From positions 1-64,000 of the forward strand of contig SCEG01000005.1 of NCBI GenBank assembly GCA_004102805.1: a stretch of DNA of 64,000 nucleotides, read 5' to 3'. The stretch is from Muribaculaceae bacterium Isolate-002 (NCI) (GTDB lineage: Bacteria > Bacteroidota > Bacteroidia > Bacteroidales > Muribaculaceae). Under the pieces are notes generated by a model, which ran no database searches, was not told the origin of the DNA, and was given only the letters and a program-made list of their open reading frames with translations. Below, piece after piece: positions 26,955-36,990 of this stretch. The translations under genes and the position numbers were made by a program. The number at the start of each line of letters is the position of its first letter. The stretch's first letter is position 1.

Positions 26955-27204
26955 AGCCTGTTATACTTTTTTTATCTCATGCACAATATATCCTCATCGC
27001 AGCAGTCCCCCTGGCTATATACGGAGAGCCGGAGGCTACGACGTGCGATATGCCTCCGAAAACCAAGCCCGGGAATGTCGTTTTGTGGTGCTACACAAAT
27101 AGTTTGCGCAGGCATCCCGATTGAATGCGCTTCAGTGACAGCAGCTTGCGATTTTATGAAGCGAAGGTGGAAATCTACCATTGTGTTATTTTTTGGAATG
27201 CATG
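26955..27204. other. Unassigned 250-base block between terminator and next promoter
   Basis: No recognised gene. About 80-codon frames are open on both strands over almost the same bases (26979-27233 plus; 27214-26972 minus), both Cys- and Arg-rich with no known motif. A 7-bp inverted repeat CGGAGGC/GCCTCCG lies at 27030-27036 and 27052-27058. The block could encode a small RNA, hold a decayed gene, or be ordinary spacer. I could not match it to 6S RNA, SRP RNA, tmRNA or RNase P RNA. Confidence 0.4.
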
Positions 27205-27238
27205 TTTGGTGCATGTATGGTTTAAAAAGATAAATTTG
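27205..27238 (+). promoter_or_regulatory. Promoter of the SusCD operon
   Basis: -33 TTTG at 27205-27208 and -7 box TAAATTTG at 27231-27238, spacer 22. The leader to the ATG at 27302 is about 57 bases. A repeated GCATGT overlaps the -33 element (27200-27205, 27211-27216). Confidence 0.65.
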
Positions 27239-27301
27239 CGTTAAGCAATATTAATTGCGCAACCGACAGACCAATCATCGAAACCCCTGATTACCTTAAA
27301 T

Positions 27302-29413
27302 ATGAAAAATATCGGAAAACGAACAATGTTAACGGCCGTGATAGCGGCGACTGCCGCAGGCGGAGCAATGCCGGTGGCAGCGCAGACAATCGAACACGGC
27401 AAGTGGGCCATCAGTCTCGACGGAGCAGCCCGGAAAGTGACATTTGCCAAAGACGGCAGCGATGTGCTGTCGGGCGTGTCGGTGCGGTTCGGATATAACG
27501 GCGAAGTGTATGACACGTCAGACTATGCGTCGGCTACTGTCAGCGACAAGGCCGTGACCGACAAGGCGGGCGATGCTCACGCCTATACAATCACCTACCG
27601 CAGCGACGCCGGACTTCCCGATGTCGACCAGACTTTCCTTTTGTTTGACAATGCGGATTATTTCCTGACGGAAGTGACCCTGAAATCAGATGCGAAGATA
27701 TCATCCAATTATATCGCGCCGGTATATACTACGGAGCATAACCTGTTTCTGCCGGTTGACAACAGCAACCGCTTCCTGACAGTGCCGTTTGACAACGATG
27801 GCTTTGTGACCTATGGCTCGCACACTCTGAGCTGTACGCAACAGGGCAAACCGTCGAGCGGACGCGTGGCCCGCGATTCGATTTCATTTGAAGTGACGGC
27901 GATTTTCAACGGCAATACACAGAAGGGTCTTGTGCTCGGTTCGGTTGAGCACGACAACTGGAAGTCGGCCATAAGAATGTCCGGCAGTCCGGTGATACAG
28001 AGCTACATGTCAAAAGTCGAGGCATACAGCGGCGCTACACATGCTGCCACCCGCGACCATCATAACGACGATAACGGCGGTTTCGTGATGCGCCACGGCT
28101 ATCTGAGCGGCACCGAAGTGAAATCGGCCCGCTTCATGGTCGGTCTTTTCGACGACTGGCGCACAGGCATGGAGACATTCGGTGAAATCAACAATGTGTA
28201 CGCACCCAAGCGCCCATGGAACGGCCCGACGCCATTCGGCTGGAACAGTTGGGGCGGCATGGCCACGAATGTCAACTACGAGGGGGTGATGTCGGTGTCG
28301 GATTTCGTGAAGGAAAACTTCCAGGGAAAAAATAATTACGCGCCTGACGATGTGGTGTTTATCGGACTCGACTCCTATTGGGGCAACCTCGACTGGGATC
28401 AGCTTGAGGCGTTCTGCAACAAGTGTCGTGAAAACGGCCAGACCCCAGGCATCTACGACACGCCGTTCTCAAACTGGGTGCACAGCCCCGGCGATGCGAT
28501 GGAAGGCAACAACGGCTACTACTATGACGAAGCTCTGTTGCGCATCAACGGTCAGGTGACCGGCCATCTCGATCCGACGCATCCCGCCACCCTCTCACGC
28601 ATGAATTATTATATCGACCGCTTCAAGGCACTAGGCATCAAGTATATAAAGCTCGACTTCCTCAACCACGGCTCATGTGAGGCCGACTACTTCTACGCTC
28701 CCGGGGTCACCACCGGCATACAAGCCTACAACTACGGTATGAAGCATTTTGCCGAACGTTGCGGCGATGATATGTTTATTGTGCTGTCGATATCTCCGCT
28801 CTTTCCCGCGCAATATGCCAACGCGCGCCGCATAAGCTGTGACGCCTGGGGCGAGATGTGGCACACCAACTACATGATGAACAGTCTGTCGTTCGGCTGG
28901 TGGCTCGACCGCGTGTACAGCTACAACGACCCCGACCACCTGTGTGTGACCGACCGCACCGAGGAGGAGAACCGCGCGCGTCTGACTACGGGAGTCTGCA
29001 CCGGCTACTGCATGAACGGCGACAATCTCTCTACCGCAGGCTCTTTTACGGGCACCGTGGCCAATCAGGAAAGAGCGAAGAAATATTTCCAATATCCGGC
29101 AATCAACGAGGCCATAAACATGGGGCGCTCATTCCGTCCGGCCTACGGTCACAAACTCTACGGGCCCAACAGCTCTGTTGACCTGTTCTATCTTGAGACA
29201 GATGACTCATGGTATATAGCCTATTTCAACTATGGAGAGGCAACCAAGAGCGGCTACCTCGACCTTTCGACGCTCGGCATCGACGCCGACAACGTAGACA
29301 CCGCGCGAAGCAGGGAGCTGTGGTTTGACAAGGGTGTGAATATTGATTCCCGCGGCCTGCAGTATGAAGTGATTTTCAACGAGGCCAAGCTCTACCGTCT
29401 TTATAAGAAGTAA
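27302..29413 (+). CDS. Clan GH-D (GH27/GH36-type) glycosidase, probable alpha-galactosidase
   Basis: 703 residues; signal peptide ends near residue 28 (AAGGAMPVAAQ). An N-terminal beta-supersandwich (about 30-295) precedes a TIM barrel starting at FGWNSWGG. The nucleophile is probably Asp452 (YIKLDFL) and the acid/base Asp514 (SCDAWGE); YNDPDHL follows. These are the signatures of clan GH-D, which covers alpha-galactosidases, alpha-N-acetylgalactosaminidases and related retaining enzymes. The domain layout is nearer GH36 than GH27, but the exact family is not certain. It is the first gene after the 27205-27238 promoter and stands 45 bases before the TIG-NHL lipoprotein gene, so it belongs to the SusCD operon. 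Confidence 0.82.
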   Translation: MKNIGKRTMLTAVIAATAAGGAMPVAAQTIEHGKWAISLDGAARKVTFAKDGSDVLSGVSVRFGYNGEVYDTSDYASATVSDKAVTDKAGDAHAYTITYRSDAGLPDVDQTFLLFDNADYFLTEVTLKSDAKISSNYIAPVYTTEHNLFLPVDNSNRFLTVPFDNDGFVTYGSHTLSCTQQGKPSSGRVARDSISFEVTAIFNGNTQKGLVLGSVEHDNWKSAIRMSGSPVIQSYMSKVEAYSGATHAATRDHHNDDNGGFVMRHGYLSGTEVKSARFMVGLFDDWRTGMETFGEINNVYAPKRPWNGPTPFGWNSWGGMATNVNYEGVMSVSDFVKENFQGKNNYAPDDVVFIGLDSYWGNLDWDQLEAFCNKCRENGQTPGIYDTPFSNWVHSPGDAMEGNNGYYYDEALLRINGQVTGHLDPTHPATLSRMNYYIDRFKALGIKYIKLDFLNHGSCEADYFYAPGVTTGIQAYNYGMKHFAERCGDDMFIVLSISPLFPAQYANARRISCDAWGEMWHTNYMMNSLSFGWWLDRVYSYNDPDHLCVTDRTEEENRARLTTGVCTGYCMNGDNLSTAGSFTGTVANQERAKKYFQYPAINEAINMGRSFRPAYGHKLYGPNSSVDLFYLETDDSWYIAYFNYGEATKSGYLDLSTLGIDADNVDTARSRELWFDKGVNIDSRGLQYEVIFNEAKLYRLYKK

Positions 29414-29458
29414 TGAGAAACCGACATATAACAAGAACAAACCAATCCTATTACCATA

Positions 29459-30787
29459 ATGAAAAGACTGAACATTTACAGACTGGCATTTGCGGTCGGC
29501 CTCATGTCAATGACGGCAGGATTGCAATCATGCAGCGACTCCGACGACAACAAGACGGAGTATAATCCGTCAGCACCTATCGAGCTCACCGATTACTATC
29601 CTACGGAGGGTGGTGTGGCAACCAAGCTGATACTCAACGGATCGAATTTCGGAACCGACGCGTCGAAAATCCAGGTGCTCATCAACGAACACCCGGCCGC
29701 CGTGGTAAGTTCGGTGGGCGACCAGATCTACGCCATCTGTCCCCGCAAGCCCGGCGAAGGCGACGAGAACAATATCATTGACTGCCAGGTAGCCGTGGTG
29801 GTCGACGGCCGCCGTGTAGAATATCCCGTGCACTTCAAATATCAGATACAGACGGTTGTCACCACCGTGTGCGGTATGAAAGGCGCGCCCGACGATCCCG
29901 TGACCGGCAACCTTGCGCAGACTTCGATGCCTCCGGTGACTTATCTCGCTGTCGACGACAACAACAATATCTTCGCGTCGCTGCGCAATAACAACAGCTA
30001 CTACAGCAACAACAAGGTGATGATGGTCAACGAGGACGAGGATTTCAGCAAAATCCTCATTCCCGACACCGGAGCTCCTCTCAACCAGCCCTGTATGCTC
30101 GACGACGGCAAGACTGTGTATATCCCCACCGACAACGGTCTGGAATACTGGACAATGTCGTCGGACAACATGTGGAGCCCGATGAAGCAGTCGCTCAAGC
30201 CCAACACCGGCCAGACGCTGACTTTCGACTACAAGCACTCGTTTGCCATGTGTAAGTATGACGGCTATATGTATGTGCGACCCAAAAACGGCATCCTCTA
30301 TCGCTTCGACCCCGAGTCGGGTCTTACCTCGCAGGTTGCCAACGGTCTGATGAGCGGCTCAGACGCCTACATGACATTCAGCTCCAAGCACCCGACGATG
30401 CTCTATATCGCCTATACCAACAACCATTGCATCTACTCCTACGATATCATCACAGGCAAGCATGAGCTGATCGCAGGCATATCGTCGCAGTCTGGCTACA
30501 TCGACGGCAACGGCGCGTCGGCCATGTTCAGCGAGCCGCGTCAGCTCATTCTCGACGAGAACGACGACATGTATATCGCCGACACCAACAACCACTGCAT
30601 ACGCAAGGTGACCCCCGACGGAAAGGTGAGCACCGTGATCGGTATTCCAGGCGAAGCGGGCTATCAGGACGGCGCCCCCGACGAAGCACTGTTCAGCCGT
30701 CCCTTCGGTGTATGTATCAACAAGGACGGCATCATCTATATCGGTGACTTCGACAACCAGTGCATACGCCGTCTTGCCATCGAATAA
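29459..30787 (+). CDS. Surface lipoprotein with IPT/TIG domain and NHL propeller
   Basis: 442 residues with a lipoprotein signal (TAGLQSC, Cys at about 25). An IPT/TIG domain at about 40-130 (YYPTEGGVATKLILNGSNFG) is followed by an NHL-type six-bladed propeller with repeats such as MYIADTNNHCIRKVTPDG and IYIGDFDNQCIRRL. TIG-NHL lipoproteins are found next to SusC/D pairs in Bacteroidales loci and are thought to bind glycan at the cell surface. The gene stands 23 bases before SusC, in the position of an accessory surface glycan-binding protein. No catalytic residues are recognised. Confidence 0.85.
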   Translation: MKRLNIYRLAFAVGLMSMTAGLQSCSDSDDNKTEYNPSAPIELTDYYPTEGGVATKLILNGSNFGTDASKIQVLINEHPAAVVSSVGDQIYAICPRKPGEGDENNIIDCQVAVVVDGRRVEYPVHFKYQIQTVVTTVCGMKGAPDDPVTGNLAQTSMPPVTYLAVDDNNNIFASLRNNNSYYSNNKVMMVNEDEDFSKILIPDTGAPLNQPCMLDDGKTVYIPTDNGLEYWTMSSDNMWSPMKQSLKPNTGQTLTFDYKHSFAMCKYDGYMYVRPKNGILYRFDPESGLTSQVANGLMSGSDAYMTFSSKHPTMLYIAYTNNHCIYSYDIITGKHELIAGISSQSGYIDGNGASAMFSEPRQLILDENDDMYIADTNNHCIRKVTPDGKVSTVIGIPGEAGYQDGAPDEALFSRPFGVCINKDGIIYIGDFDNQCIRRLAIE

Positions 30788-30810
30788 CAAACCTGACAAA
30801 TCAAATACCA

Positions 30811-33800
30811 ATGCAAAGAAGAGTAATATTCATGATAGCATTCCTGTTCATGGCGATAGGAGCCGTGGCGCAGGACGTGACCGTGACAGGTACGGTCTAT
30901 GACGAGTACAACGATCCGTTTCCCGGTGTTGTGATTCAGCCCAAAGACCGTCCCGGTATCGGTATCAACACCGATATCGACGGTAACTTTATGATAAAAG
31001 TACAGAAGAGGGATGTCCTCGTTGTGTCGTGTCTGGGTTATAACACTCAGGAATTTAATGTCGACCAGGTGACAAGCCCGATGCATATCACCATGGAGCC
31101 GTCGAGCCAGATGCTTGACGAGGCCGTTGTTGTTGGTCTTGGCACCCAGCGCAAGATATCGGTGGTCGGCGCCGTGACATCAGTCGAGGTCGACCAGCTC
31201 CAGACCCCGGCCACCAATCTTCAGAACATGCTCGGCGGACGTGTGCCCGGTGTGATTTCAATACAGAAGAGCGGTGAGCCCGGCAAGAATATCTCCGACT
31301 TCTGGATCCGCGGTATCGGCACTTTCGGCGCCAACTCCAGCGCACTGGTGCTCATCGACGGTCTTGAAGGAAATCTGAGTGAGCTTGACCCCGCCGATAT
31401 CGAGAGCTTCTCGGTGCTCAAGGATGCATCGGCCACAGCGGTCTACGGTGTGCGCGGTGCCAACGGCGTCGTGCTCGTGACTACCAAACGCGGAACGGCC
31501 GACAAACTCCAGGTTACCGGACGTGTCGACTTCTCGGTGTCGCATCTGACCCGCATGCCGCAGTTTGTCAACTCATACGACTACGCGCGTCTTGCCAACG
31601 AGGCTCTTGCAGTGCGTGGCAACTCTCCCCTTTATTCAGATATCGAGCTGTCGCTCATCAAAAACCATCTTGACCCCGACCTCTATCCCGATGTCAACTG
31701 GCGCGACGAGATACTACATGACAACTCGCTCACTCAGACATATTATGTCAACGCACGTGGCGGCGGTTCGCTCGCACGTTACTTCCTTTCTCTGGGCTAC
31801 AAGAACGAAAGCGCGGCCTACAAGCAGGACAAATCGTCGAAATATTCCACACATGTGGGTTACCAGACATTCAACTACCGTGCAAACCTCGACATCAATC
31901 TCACCAAGACCACGCAGCTTTATTTCGGCGCCGACGGCTTTATTTCTGAAAAGAGCGAGCCTGGCAACAACAACACCGACGCACTGTGGCAGACATGCCG
32001 CAATCTGACCCCCATAACCATCCCGACACGCTACTCGTCGGGCGAACTTCCCGCATTCGGAACCAACAACGCATATTCACCCTACGTGATGCTCAATCAC
32101 ACCGGTATGACGAAGATACGCCATTACCGCGGCAAGGCCACTCTCGAGCTCAAGCAGGATCTGTCGATGATAACCGAGGGTCTTAAGGTAAGACTTCAGG
32201 GTGCATACGACAATGAGTCTGACCTGCGTGAAATCCGCTCGGTGCTTCCCGAAATGTATTATGCATCTACCCGCAAATATACCGGCGAGCTCGCGCTTGT
32301 GAAGCGTGTCGACGCTCAGACCGCACGTTACAACCATCAGGACGCGCAGTATTACAAGATACATTTCGAGGGTACCGCCACGTGGGACCGTCTCTTTGCC
32401 CGCAAACATCGTGTAGGCGCTCTCGTCTATTACTATATGAGCAGCCAGCAGACAATGGACGGCTCAATCGACGGACGTCCCGAGTCGCTTCGCAGCATGT
32501 ATGCGATACCTATCCGCTATCAGGGCGTCTCGAGCCGTCTTACCTACGGTTTTGACGATACTTACTTCATCGACGCCAACTTCGGTTACACCGGCTCGGA
32601 AAACTTCCAGGCCGGACACCGCTTCGGTTTCTTCCCCTCGGTGGCTGCCGGCTGGGTGCCCACACAGTATAAATTCATCACAGAGAACCTTCCCTGGCTC
32701 AACTTCCTGAAGATACGCGGTTCGTACGGTCTCGTCGGCAATGACCGTCTCACCGACGAGCGTTTTCCTTACCTGACGCTGATGACTAACAGCAACGGCG
32801 GCGGTGGCTGGGGCTCCAATGTCGGCTATATAACTGAAGAGCGCGTAGGCGCCAACAATCTCCAGTGGGAGAAGGCCAAGAAACTCGACGTTGGTATCGA
32901 AGGTCGTCTGTTGAACAATAAAATCGACTTCGTTGTCGACTTCTTCCAGGACCGCCGCGACGGTATCTACCAGCGCCGCACGCAAATTCCCGACTATGCC
33001 GGCCTCGTGTCAATGCCTTTCGGCAACGTGGGCCGCATGAAGAGCTACGGTGCCGACGGCAATATCTCGTTCTCGCAGTCATTCGGCAAGGACTGGTCAC
33101 TTACCGTCAGAGGTAACTTCACCTACTCAGCCAACAAAGTCGAGAACTGGGAGCAGGCCGAACAACCTTACCCCTATCAGAATTACACCGGCTATGTAAA
33201 CAACGCATTCCGCGGACTCATCGCTCTCGGTCTTTTCCGCGACGAGCTTGATGTCAAGCAAAGCCCGACACAGACATTCGGCAGCTACATGCCCGGTGAT
33301 ATCAAATACAAGGATGTCAACGGCGACGGTGTCATCGACGACAACGACCGCGTGCCCCTCTCTTATCCCAACTATCCCAAGCTGATGTATGGCTTCGGCG
33401 GTGAGGTGAGATGGAAAAATCTTACGCTCGGCATCATGTTCAAGGGCACCGGCAACACTGACTACTATTATGTCAACGGCACATCGGGCGGCGAGGGCTA
33501 CATACCATTCTACAACGGCTCGACCGGCAATGTGCTCCAGCTTGTGGCCGACCAGCGCAACCGCTGGACTCCGGCTTCATATTCCGGCGACCCCTCTACC
33601 GAAAATCCCAACGCGCTCTATCCGCGTCTGAGCTACGGCCGCAACGAGAACAACAACCAGCTCTCGACATTCTGGCACACCAACGCCCGCTATCTGCGTC
33701 TGCAGGAAATCAACCTCAACTATCACGTGATTCCCGGGCAGCTGCTCCGCACTCTGGGTGTGAGCTCGATGGACGTGCAGTTTGTGGTCAACAACGTGGC

Positions 33801-33906
33801 TGTCTGGAGCCCTGTCAAACTGTGGGATCCCGAACAGGCGGAATATAACGGCGGTGCATACCCCATTCCCCGCACATTCTCACTCCAACTCTATGTTAAC
33901 TTCTAA
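30811..33906 (+). CDS. susC-like: SusC-like TonB-dependent outer-membrane glycan transporter
   Basis: 1031 residues from the ATG at 30811, which starts the signal peptide (MQRRVIFMIAFLFMAIGAVAQ); a longer in-frame reading overlaps the previous gene and is rejected. A carboxypeptidase-regulatory-like domain (VTGTVYDEYNDPFPGVVI) is followed by the plug (AVVVGLGTQRKISVVGAV, LKDASATAVYGVRGANGV) and the 22-strand barrel, ending RTFSLQLYVNF with terminal Phe. It imports oligosaccharides with energy from TonB-ExbBD. The SusD gene begins 3 bases later, as expected for the obligate pair. Confidence 0.97.
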   Translation: MQRRVIFMIAFLFMAIGAVAQDVTVTGTVYDEYNDPFPGVVIQPKDRPGIGINTDIDGNFMIKVQKRDVLVVSCLGYNTQEFNVDQVTSPMHITMEPSSQMLDEAVVVGLGTQRKISVVGAVTSVEVDQLQTPATNLQNMLGGRVPGVISIQKSGEPGKNISDFWIRGIGTFGANSSALVLIDGLEGNLSELDPADIESFSVLKDASATAVYGVRGANGVVLVTTKRGTADKLQVTGRVDFSVSHLTRMPQFVNSYDYARLANEALAVRGNSPLYSDIELSLIKNHLDPDLYPDVNWRDEILHDNSLTQTYYVNARGGGSLARYFLSLGYKNESAAYKQDKSSKYSTHVGYQTFNYRANLDINLTKTTQLYFGADGFISEKSEPGNNNTDALWQTCRNLTPITIPTRYSSGELPAFGTNNAYSPYVMLNHTGMTKIRHYRGKATLELKQDLSMITEGLKVRLQGAYDNESDLREIRSVLPEMYYASTRKYTGELALVKRVDAQTARYNHQDAQYYKIHFEGTATWDRLFARKHRVGALVYYYMSSQQTMDGSIDGRPESLRSMYAIPIRYQGVSSRLTYGFDDTYFIDANFGYTGSENFQAGHRFGFFPSVAAGWVPTQYKFITENLPWLNFLKIRGSYGLVGNDRLTDERFPYLTLMTNSNGGGGWGSNVGYITEERVGANNLQWEKAKKLDVGIEGRLLNNKIDFVVDFFQDRRDGIYQRRTQIPDYAGLVSMPFGNVGRMKSYGADGNISFSQSFGKDWSLTVRGNFTYSANKVENWEQAEQPYPYQNYTGYVNNAFRGLIALGLFRDELDVKQSPTQTFGSYMPGDIKYKDVNGDGVIDDNDRVPLSYPNYPKLMYGFGGEVRWKNLTLGIMFKGTGNTDYYYVNGTSGGEGYIPFYNGSTGNVLQLVADQRNRWTPASYSGDPSTENPNALYPRLSYGRNENNNQLSTFWHTNARYLRLQEINLNYHVIPGQLLRTLGVSSMDVQFVVNNVAVWSPVKLWDPEQAEYNGGAYPIPRTFSLQLYVNF

Positions 33907-33909
33907 TAC

Positions 33910-35925
33910 ATGGCAACAATGAAAATATTAAAAGCAATAATACCTCTGGCCGTGGCAGGATACTGTGTGTTCACCCCTTCCTGCAACTATCTTGATGTCG
34001 ACGGCTACTTCGATGATACTCTTAAATATGACTCGGTGTTTGTGAAGCGCCAGTACCTTGAGAAATATCTGTGGGGTGCGGCCGGCGAGCTGCCCGACGA
34101 AAGCGCCATCTTCGGCAACGATGTGATGCCCGGCGAGACGGCCACCGACGAAATTTTTACGCTCAATGACTACGGTCTGTTTCACGGCAAGGCCATGACC
34201 CTCGGCCTGGTGTCACCCGCTGATCTGCGCGGCATGAACTCATGGCCGGCATGCTACAAGGCGATACGCAAGGCCAACACCATCCTGGCGCGCATCAACG
34301 AGTGTCAGGACATGTCGACGGTGCAGCGTTCCGAGATTGTAGGCTACGCCCATTTCTTGCGCGGATATTCCTACTATATCATATTGATGAACTACGGGCC
34401 GGCCGTGATACTCGGCGATGAAATCCTTGACAACAACGAGGAAGCAAGCTATTATGCCCGAGCCCGAGCCACTTACGACGAGACTGTCGACTATATCTGT
34501 AACGAGCTTGAGACAGCGGCACAGTATATACCCAACGAAGTCGATATCGCCAACTTCGGCCGCCCGACCCGCGGCGCGGCATACGCTATCATAGCCCGCG
34601 TGCGTCTGCATGCGGCATCACCTTCGTTCAACGGCGGACAGTCGGCTACACGTTACTTCTCGGGATGGAACCGCTCGACCGACGGCGCGCCTTACGTGAG
34701 TCAGACCTACGACGAGCGCAAGTGGGCGCTTGCCGCCGCAGCCTGCAAGCGTGTCATCGACATGAACAAGTATGAGATCCACACGGTAGAGCGCGTGTCG
34801 GCCGACGCCGGTGACGCCACTGCCGCCACTCCAGCGCTTCCGCCGACGGTGTCAGACGCGGCGTTCCCCTACGGCGCAGGCGACATCGACCCGCTGAAGT
34901 CGTATGCCAACATGTTTAACGGCACAACCTACGCCGTGCAGAACAAGGAACTTATCTGGGGCAAACAGTCCGGCTCGATACAGGAATTCACCCGCCAGTC
35001 GTTCCCAATCTACATGGGTGGCTACAACAGCATGAACATACCCCAGAAAGTCATTGACGAATACCGTATGAAAGACGGCAAGACCATCGACGAGGCACGC
35101 CAGACAGGCGAATACTCCGAGACGGGCAACTCGCGTGTGCTCACCTACTTCTCGGGCTACCGTGTGCTCCGCGGCACCTACAACATGTATGTCAACCGAG
35201 AGATGCGTTTCTATGCCTGTGTAGGCTACAGCGGCTGCTACTGGCCCGCCACCTCGTGCAACAACAATAACTTCCGCCAGCAGACCGTGTGGTATTACAA
35301 CGGAGGCAACGCCGGCAAAGACAAGGCGATTGCCGAGCCCCGCAACTACAATGCGACAGGCTACGTGCTCAAGAAATATATCCATCCGGAGGACAACTGG
35401 TATAACGGCGACGGCTCGACCCGTACCGCCAAGACATTCCCCATCATCCGCTATGCCGAGATATTGCTGTCGTATGTCGAGGCTGTCAACCACCTGAGCG
35501 GCACACACACCGTGGAGCTTCCTTCGGGTCAGACCTACACGCTGTCGAGAGCTTCGGAACTTGAAAACGCAGTGTTCTGTTTCAACCAGATACGTTTCCG
35601 TTCGGGGCAGCCGGCTATCGACGCGCAGGATTATGCCGACGAAGAGTCGTTTGACAAGCAGATACGCCACGAGCGTTTCATCGAATTCTTTGCCGAGGGA
35701 CGCCGTTACTATGACCTTCGCCGCTGGGGCACCCTCGAGGAGGAGGAAAACCTGCCTATCACCGGCATGAACGTCGAGGCAGCCGCCAACGGTTACTATG
35801 CACGCACCGTAGTCAACCATGCCGACTTCCGCAACCGCGTGTGTGACAAAAAGATGGTGTTCCTCCCCATACATCGCGATGAAATCAGAAAATCAAGACT
35901 TCTTGACCAGAACCCCGGCTGGTAA
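33910..35925 (+). CDS. susD-like: SusD-like surface glycan-binding lipoprotein
   Basis: 671 residues; lipoprotein signal ending FTPSC (Cys about 25). The ATG at 33910 and a second at 33919 (MKILKAII) are both possible, the second giving a more usual signal. SusD features are the TPR-rich core (YAHFLRGYSYYIILMNYGPAVI, RPTRGAAYAIIARVRLHAASPSF) and the C-terminal RHERFIEFFAEGRRYYDLRRW followed by a final FLPIHRDEI segment. It caps the SusC barrel and delivers glycan to it. At 671 residues it is long for the family (usually 500-600), with extra loops around 395-470. Confidence 0.96.
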   Translation: MATMKILKAIIPLAVAGYCVFTPSCNYLDVDGYFDDTLKYDSVFVKRQYLEKYLWGAAGELPDESAIFGNDVMPGETATDEIFTLNDYGLFHGKAMTLGLVSPADLRGMNSWPACYKAIRKANTILARINECQDMSTVQRSEIVGYAHFLRGYSYYIILMNYGPAVILGDEILDNNEEASYYARARATYDETVDYICNELETAAQYIPNEVDIANFGRPTRGAAYAIIARVRLHAASPSFNGGQSATRYFSGWNRSTDGAPYVSQTYDERKWALAAAACKRVIDMNKYEIHTVERVSADAGDATAATPALPPTVSDAAFPYGAGDIDPLKSYANMFNGTTYAVQNKELIWGKQSGSIQEFTRQSFPIYMGGYNSMNIPQKVIDEYRMKDGKTIDEARQTGEYSETGNSRVLTYFSGYRVLRGTYNMYVNREMRFYACVGYSGCYWPATSCNNNNFRQQTVWYYNGGNAGKDKAIAEPRNYNATGYVLKKYIHPEDNWYNGDGSTRTAKTFPIIRYAEILLSYVEAVNHLSGTHTVELPSGQTYTLSRASELENAVFCFNQIRFRSGQPAIDAQDYADEESFDKQIRHERFIEFFAEGRRYYDLRRWGTLEEEENLPITGMNVEAAANGYYARTVVNHADFRNRVCDKKMVFLPIHRDEIRKSRLLDQNPGW

Positions 35926-35958
35926 TCCGGCTAACCCCGATTTATAAAACGACTGAAT

Positions 35959-36912
35959 ATGAAAATCAGATATATAATACCGGCAGTCATGGCCGCAGCG
36001 GCGATGATGACCGCATGCGACGAGAACGACCAGTTCAAAGGCGAGCTCTATGAGAAAGTCATCTATGTGCTGAGCGACAACGACCATCTGTTTGCAAGTG
36101 TGCATCAGCTCGGCGAGACAACTACGGGTTATGTCACCGTCTACTGCGGCGGCACAGAGCATATCACCGAAGATGTGAGAGTGGAGCTTGAGCCCTACAC
36201 CCAGGCGCTCGACGACTACAACTATATCAACTTTGACCTCGACGAGTCGCGCTATGCGAGACTTCTCGATCCGTCGCACTACTCAATCGAAAGCTACAGC
36301 ACGGTGCTGAGCGCGTCAAGTCCCGACTACTATTCGCTGATACCTGTCAAGGTCAATCCCGACGGACTGTCGCCCGACTCGACCTATATAATCCCGATGC
36401 GCATCAAGTCGGTGAGCGACCACAGGGTCAATCCCGACAAGGACAAGGTGATGTATCGCGTGGTGCTCGCCAATGAGTTCGCCACAATGGAGCGTACCAC
36501 CTACTATCAGATGACAGGTGTCGAGGCTCTCGGACTCTCGTCGGGAGAGGTTGCAAGCGGTATATCCGTGACCCGTGTCGTGGCTCCGCTTGCCAAAAAC
36601 AAGGTGCGCATGTTTGCCGGCACGCATTCCTACGTGCCCAACAGCGTGTCGCTCGATGAAATCAACCGCTATGCCATGACAGTCACCTTCAATGACGACC
36701 ATACCATCGACATCGAGCCTTACGGCGACATCGAGGTGGAGATTGTCGACAATGAGGAGAGCAATTACTGGGAATACAACGAGAAGGGCTGGCTGATGCT
36801 CTACATGAGCTACCGCTTCAAGGACACCGTCACCTATAACGGCAATACAGAGACCTGCTGGGTGACGATGACCGAGACCAATACGCTCAAACCGGAACAG
36901 ACCGGCAACTGA
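35959..36912 (+). CDS. Surface lipoprotein with DUF1735/DUF4361-type domains
   Basis: 317 residues; lipoprotein signal with Cys near residue 20 (AAAAMMTACDEN). Residues about 35-160 resemble DUF1735 (Pro-Asp-Gly-Leu-rich strand VNPDGLSPDSTYIIPMRI), and the C-terminal part resembles DUF4361. This pairing is common in lipoproteins encoded right after SusD that act as surface glycan-binding proteins. It follows SusD by 33 bases and precedes GH92 by 78. No enzymatic motif is seen. Confidence 0.8.
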   Translation: MKIRYIIPAVMAAAAMMTACDENDQFKGELYEKVIYVLSDNDHLFASVHQLGETTTGYVTVYCGGTEHITEDVRVELEPYTQALDDYNYINFDLDESRYARLLDPSHYSIESYSTVLSASSPDYYSLIPVKVNPDGLSPDSTYIIPMRIKSVSDHRVNPDKDKVMYRVVLANEFATMERTTYYQMTGVEALGLSSGEVASGISVTRVVAPLAKNKVRMFAGTHSYVPNSVSLDEINRYAMTVTFNDDHTIDIEPYGDIEVEIVDNEESNYWEYNEKGWLMLYMSYRFKDTVTYNGNTETCWVTMTETNTLKPEQTGN

Positions 36913-36990
36913 TGCAGACAGGCTGTCATAACACAGCCTGTTGTACTCTCCCTCTCTCTCTTCCAAAACCTGACATAACCTCCATTATAG

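Noticed and set aside
26955-27204. Reading the block as 6S, SRP, tmRNA or RNase P RNA
   Set aside because: None of the conserved cores of these RNAs could be recognised on either strand.
30760-30810. Earlier start for SusC
   Set aside because: It overlaps the previous gene and would place 17 non-signal residues before a perfect signal peptide at 30811.
34852-35874. 340-codon minus-strand frame opposite SusD
   Set aside because: Antisense of a clear SusD gene; no domain or start signal. The same applies to long frames opposite GH2 (23334-24407) and GH30 (40823-41896).
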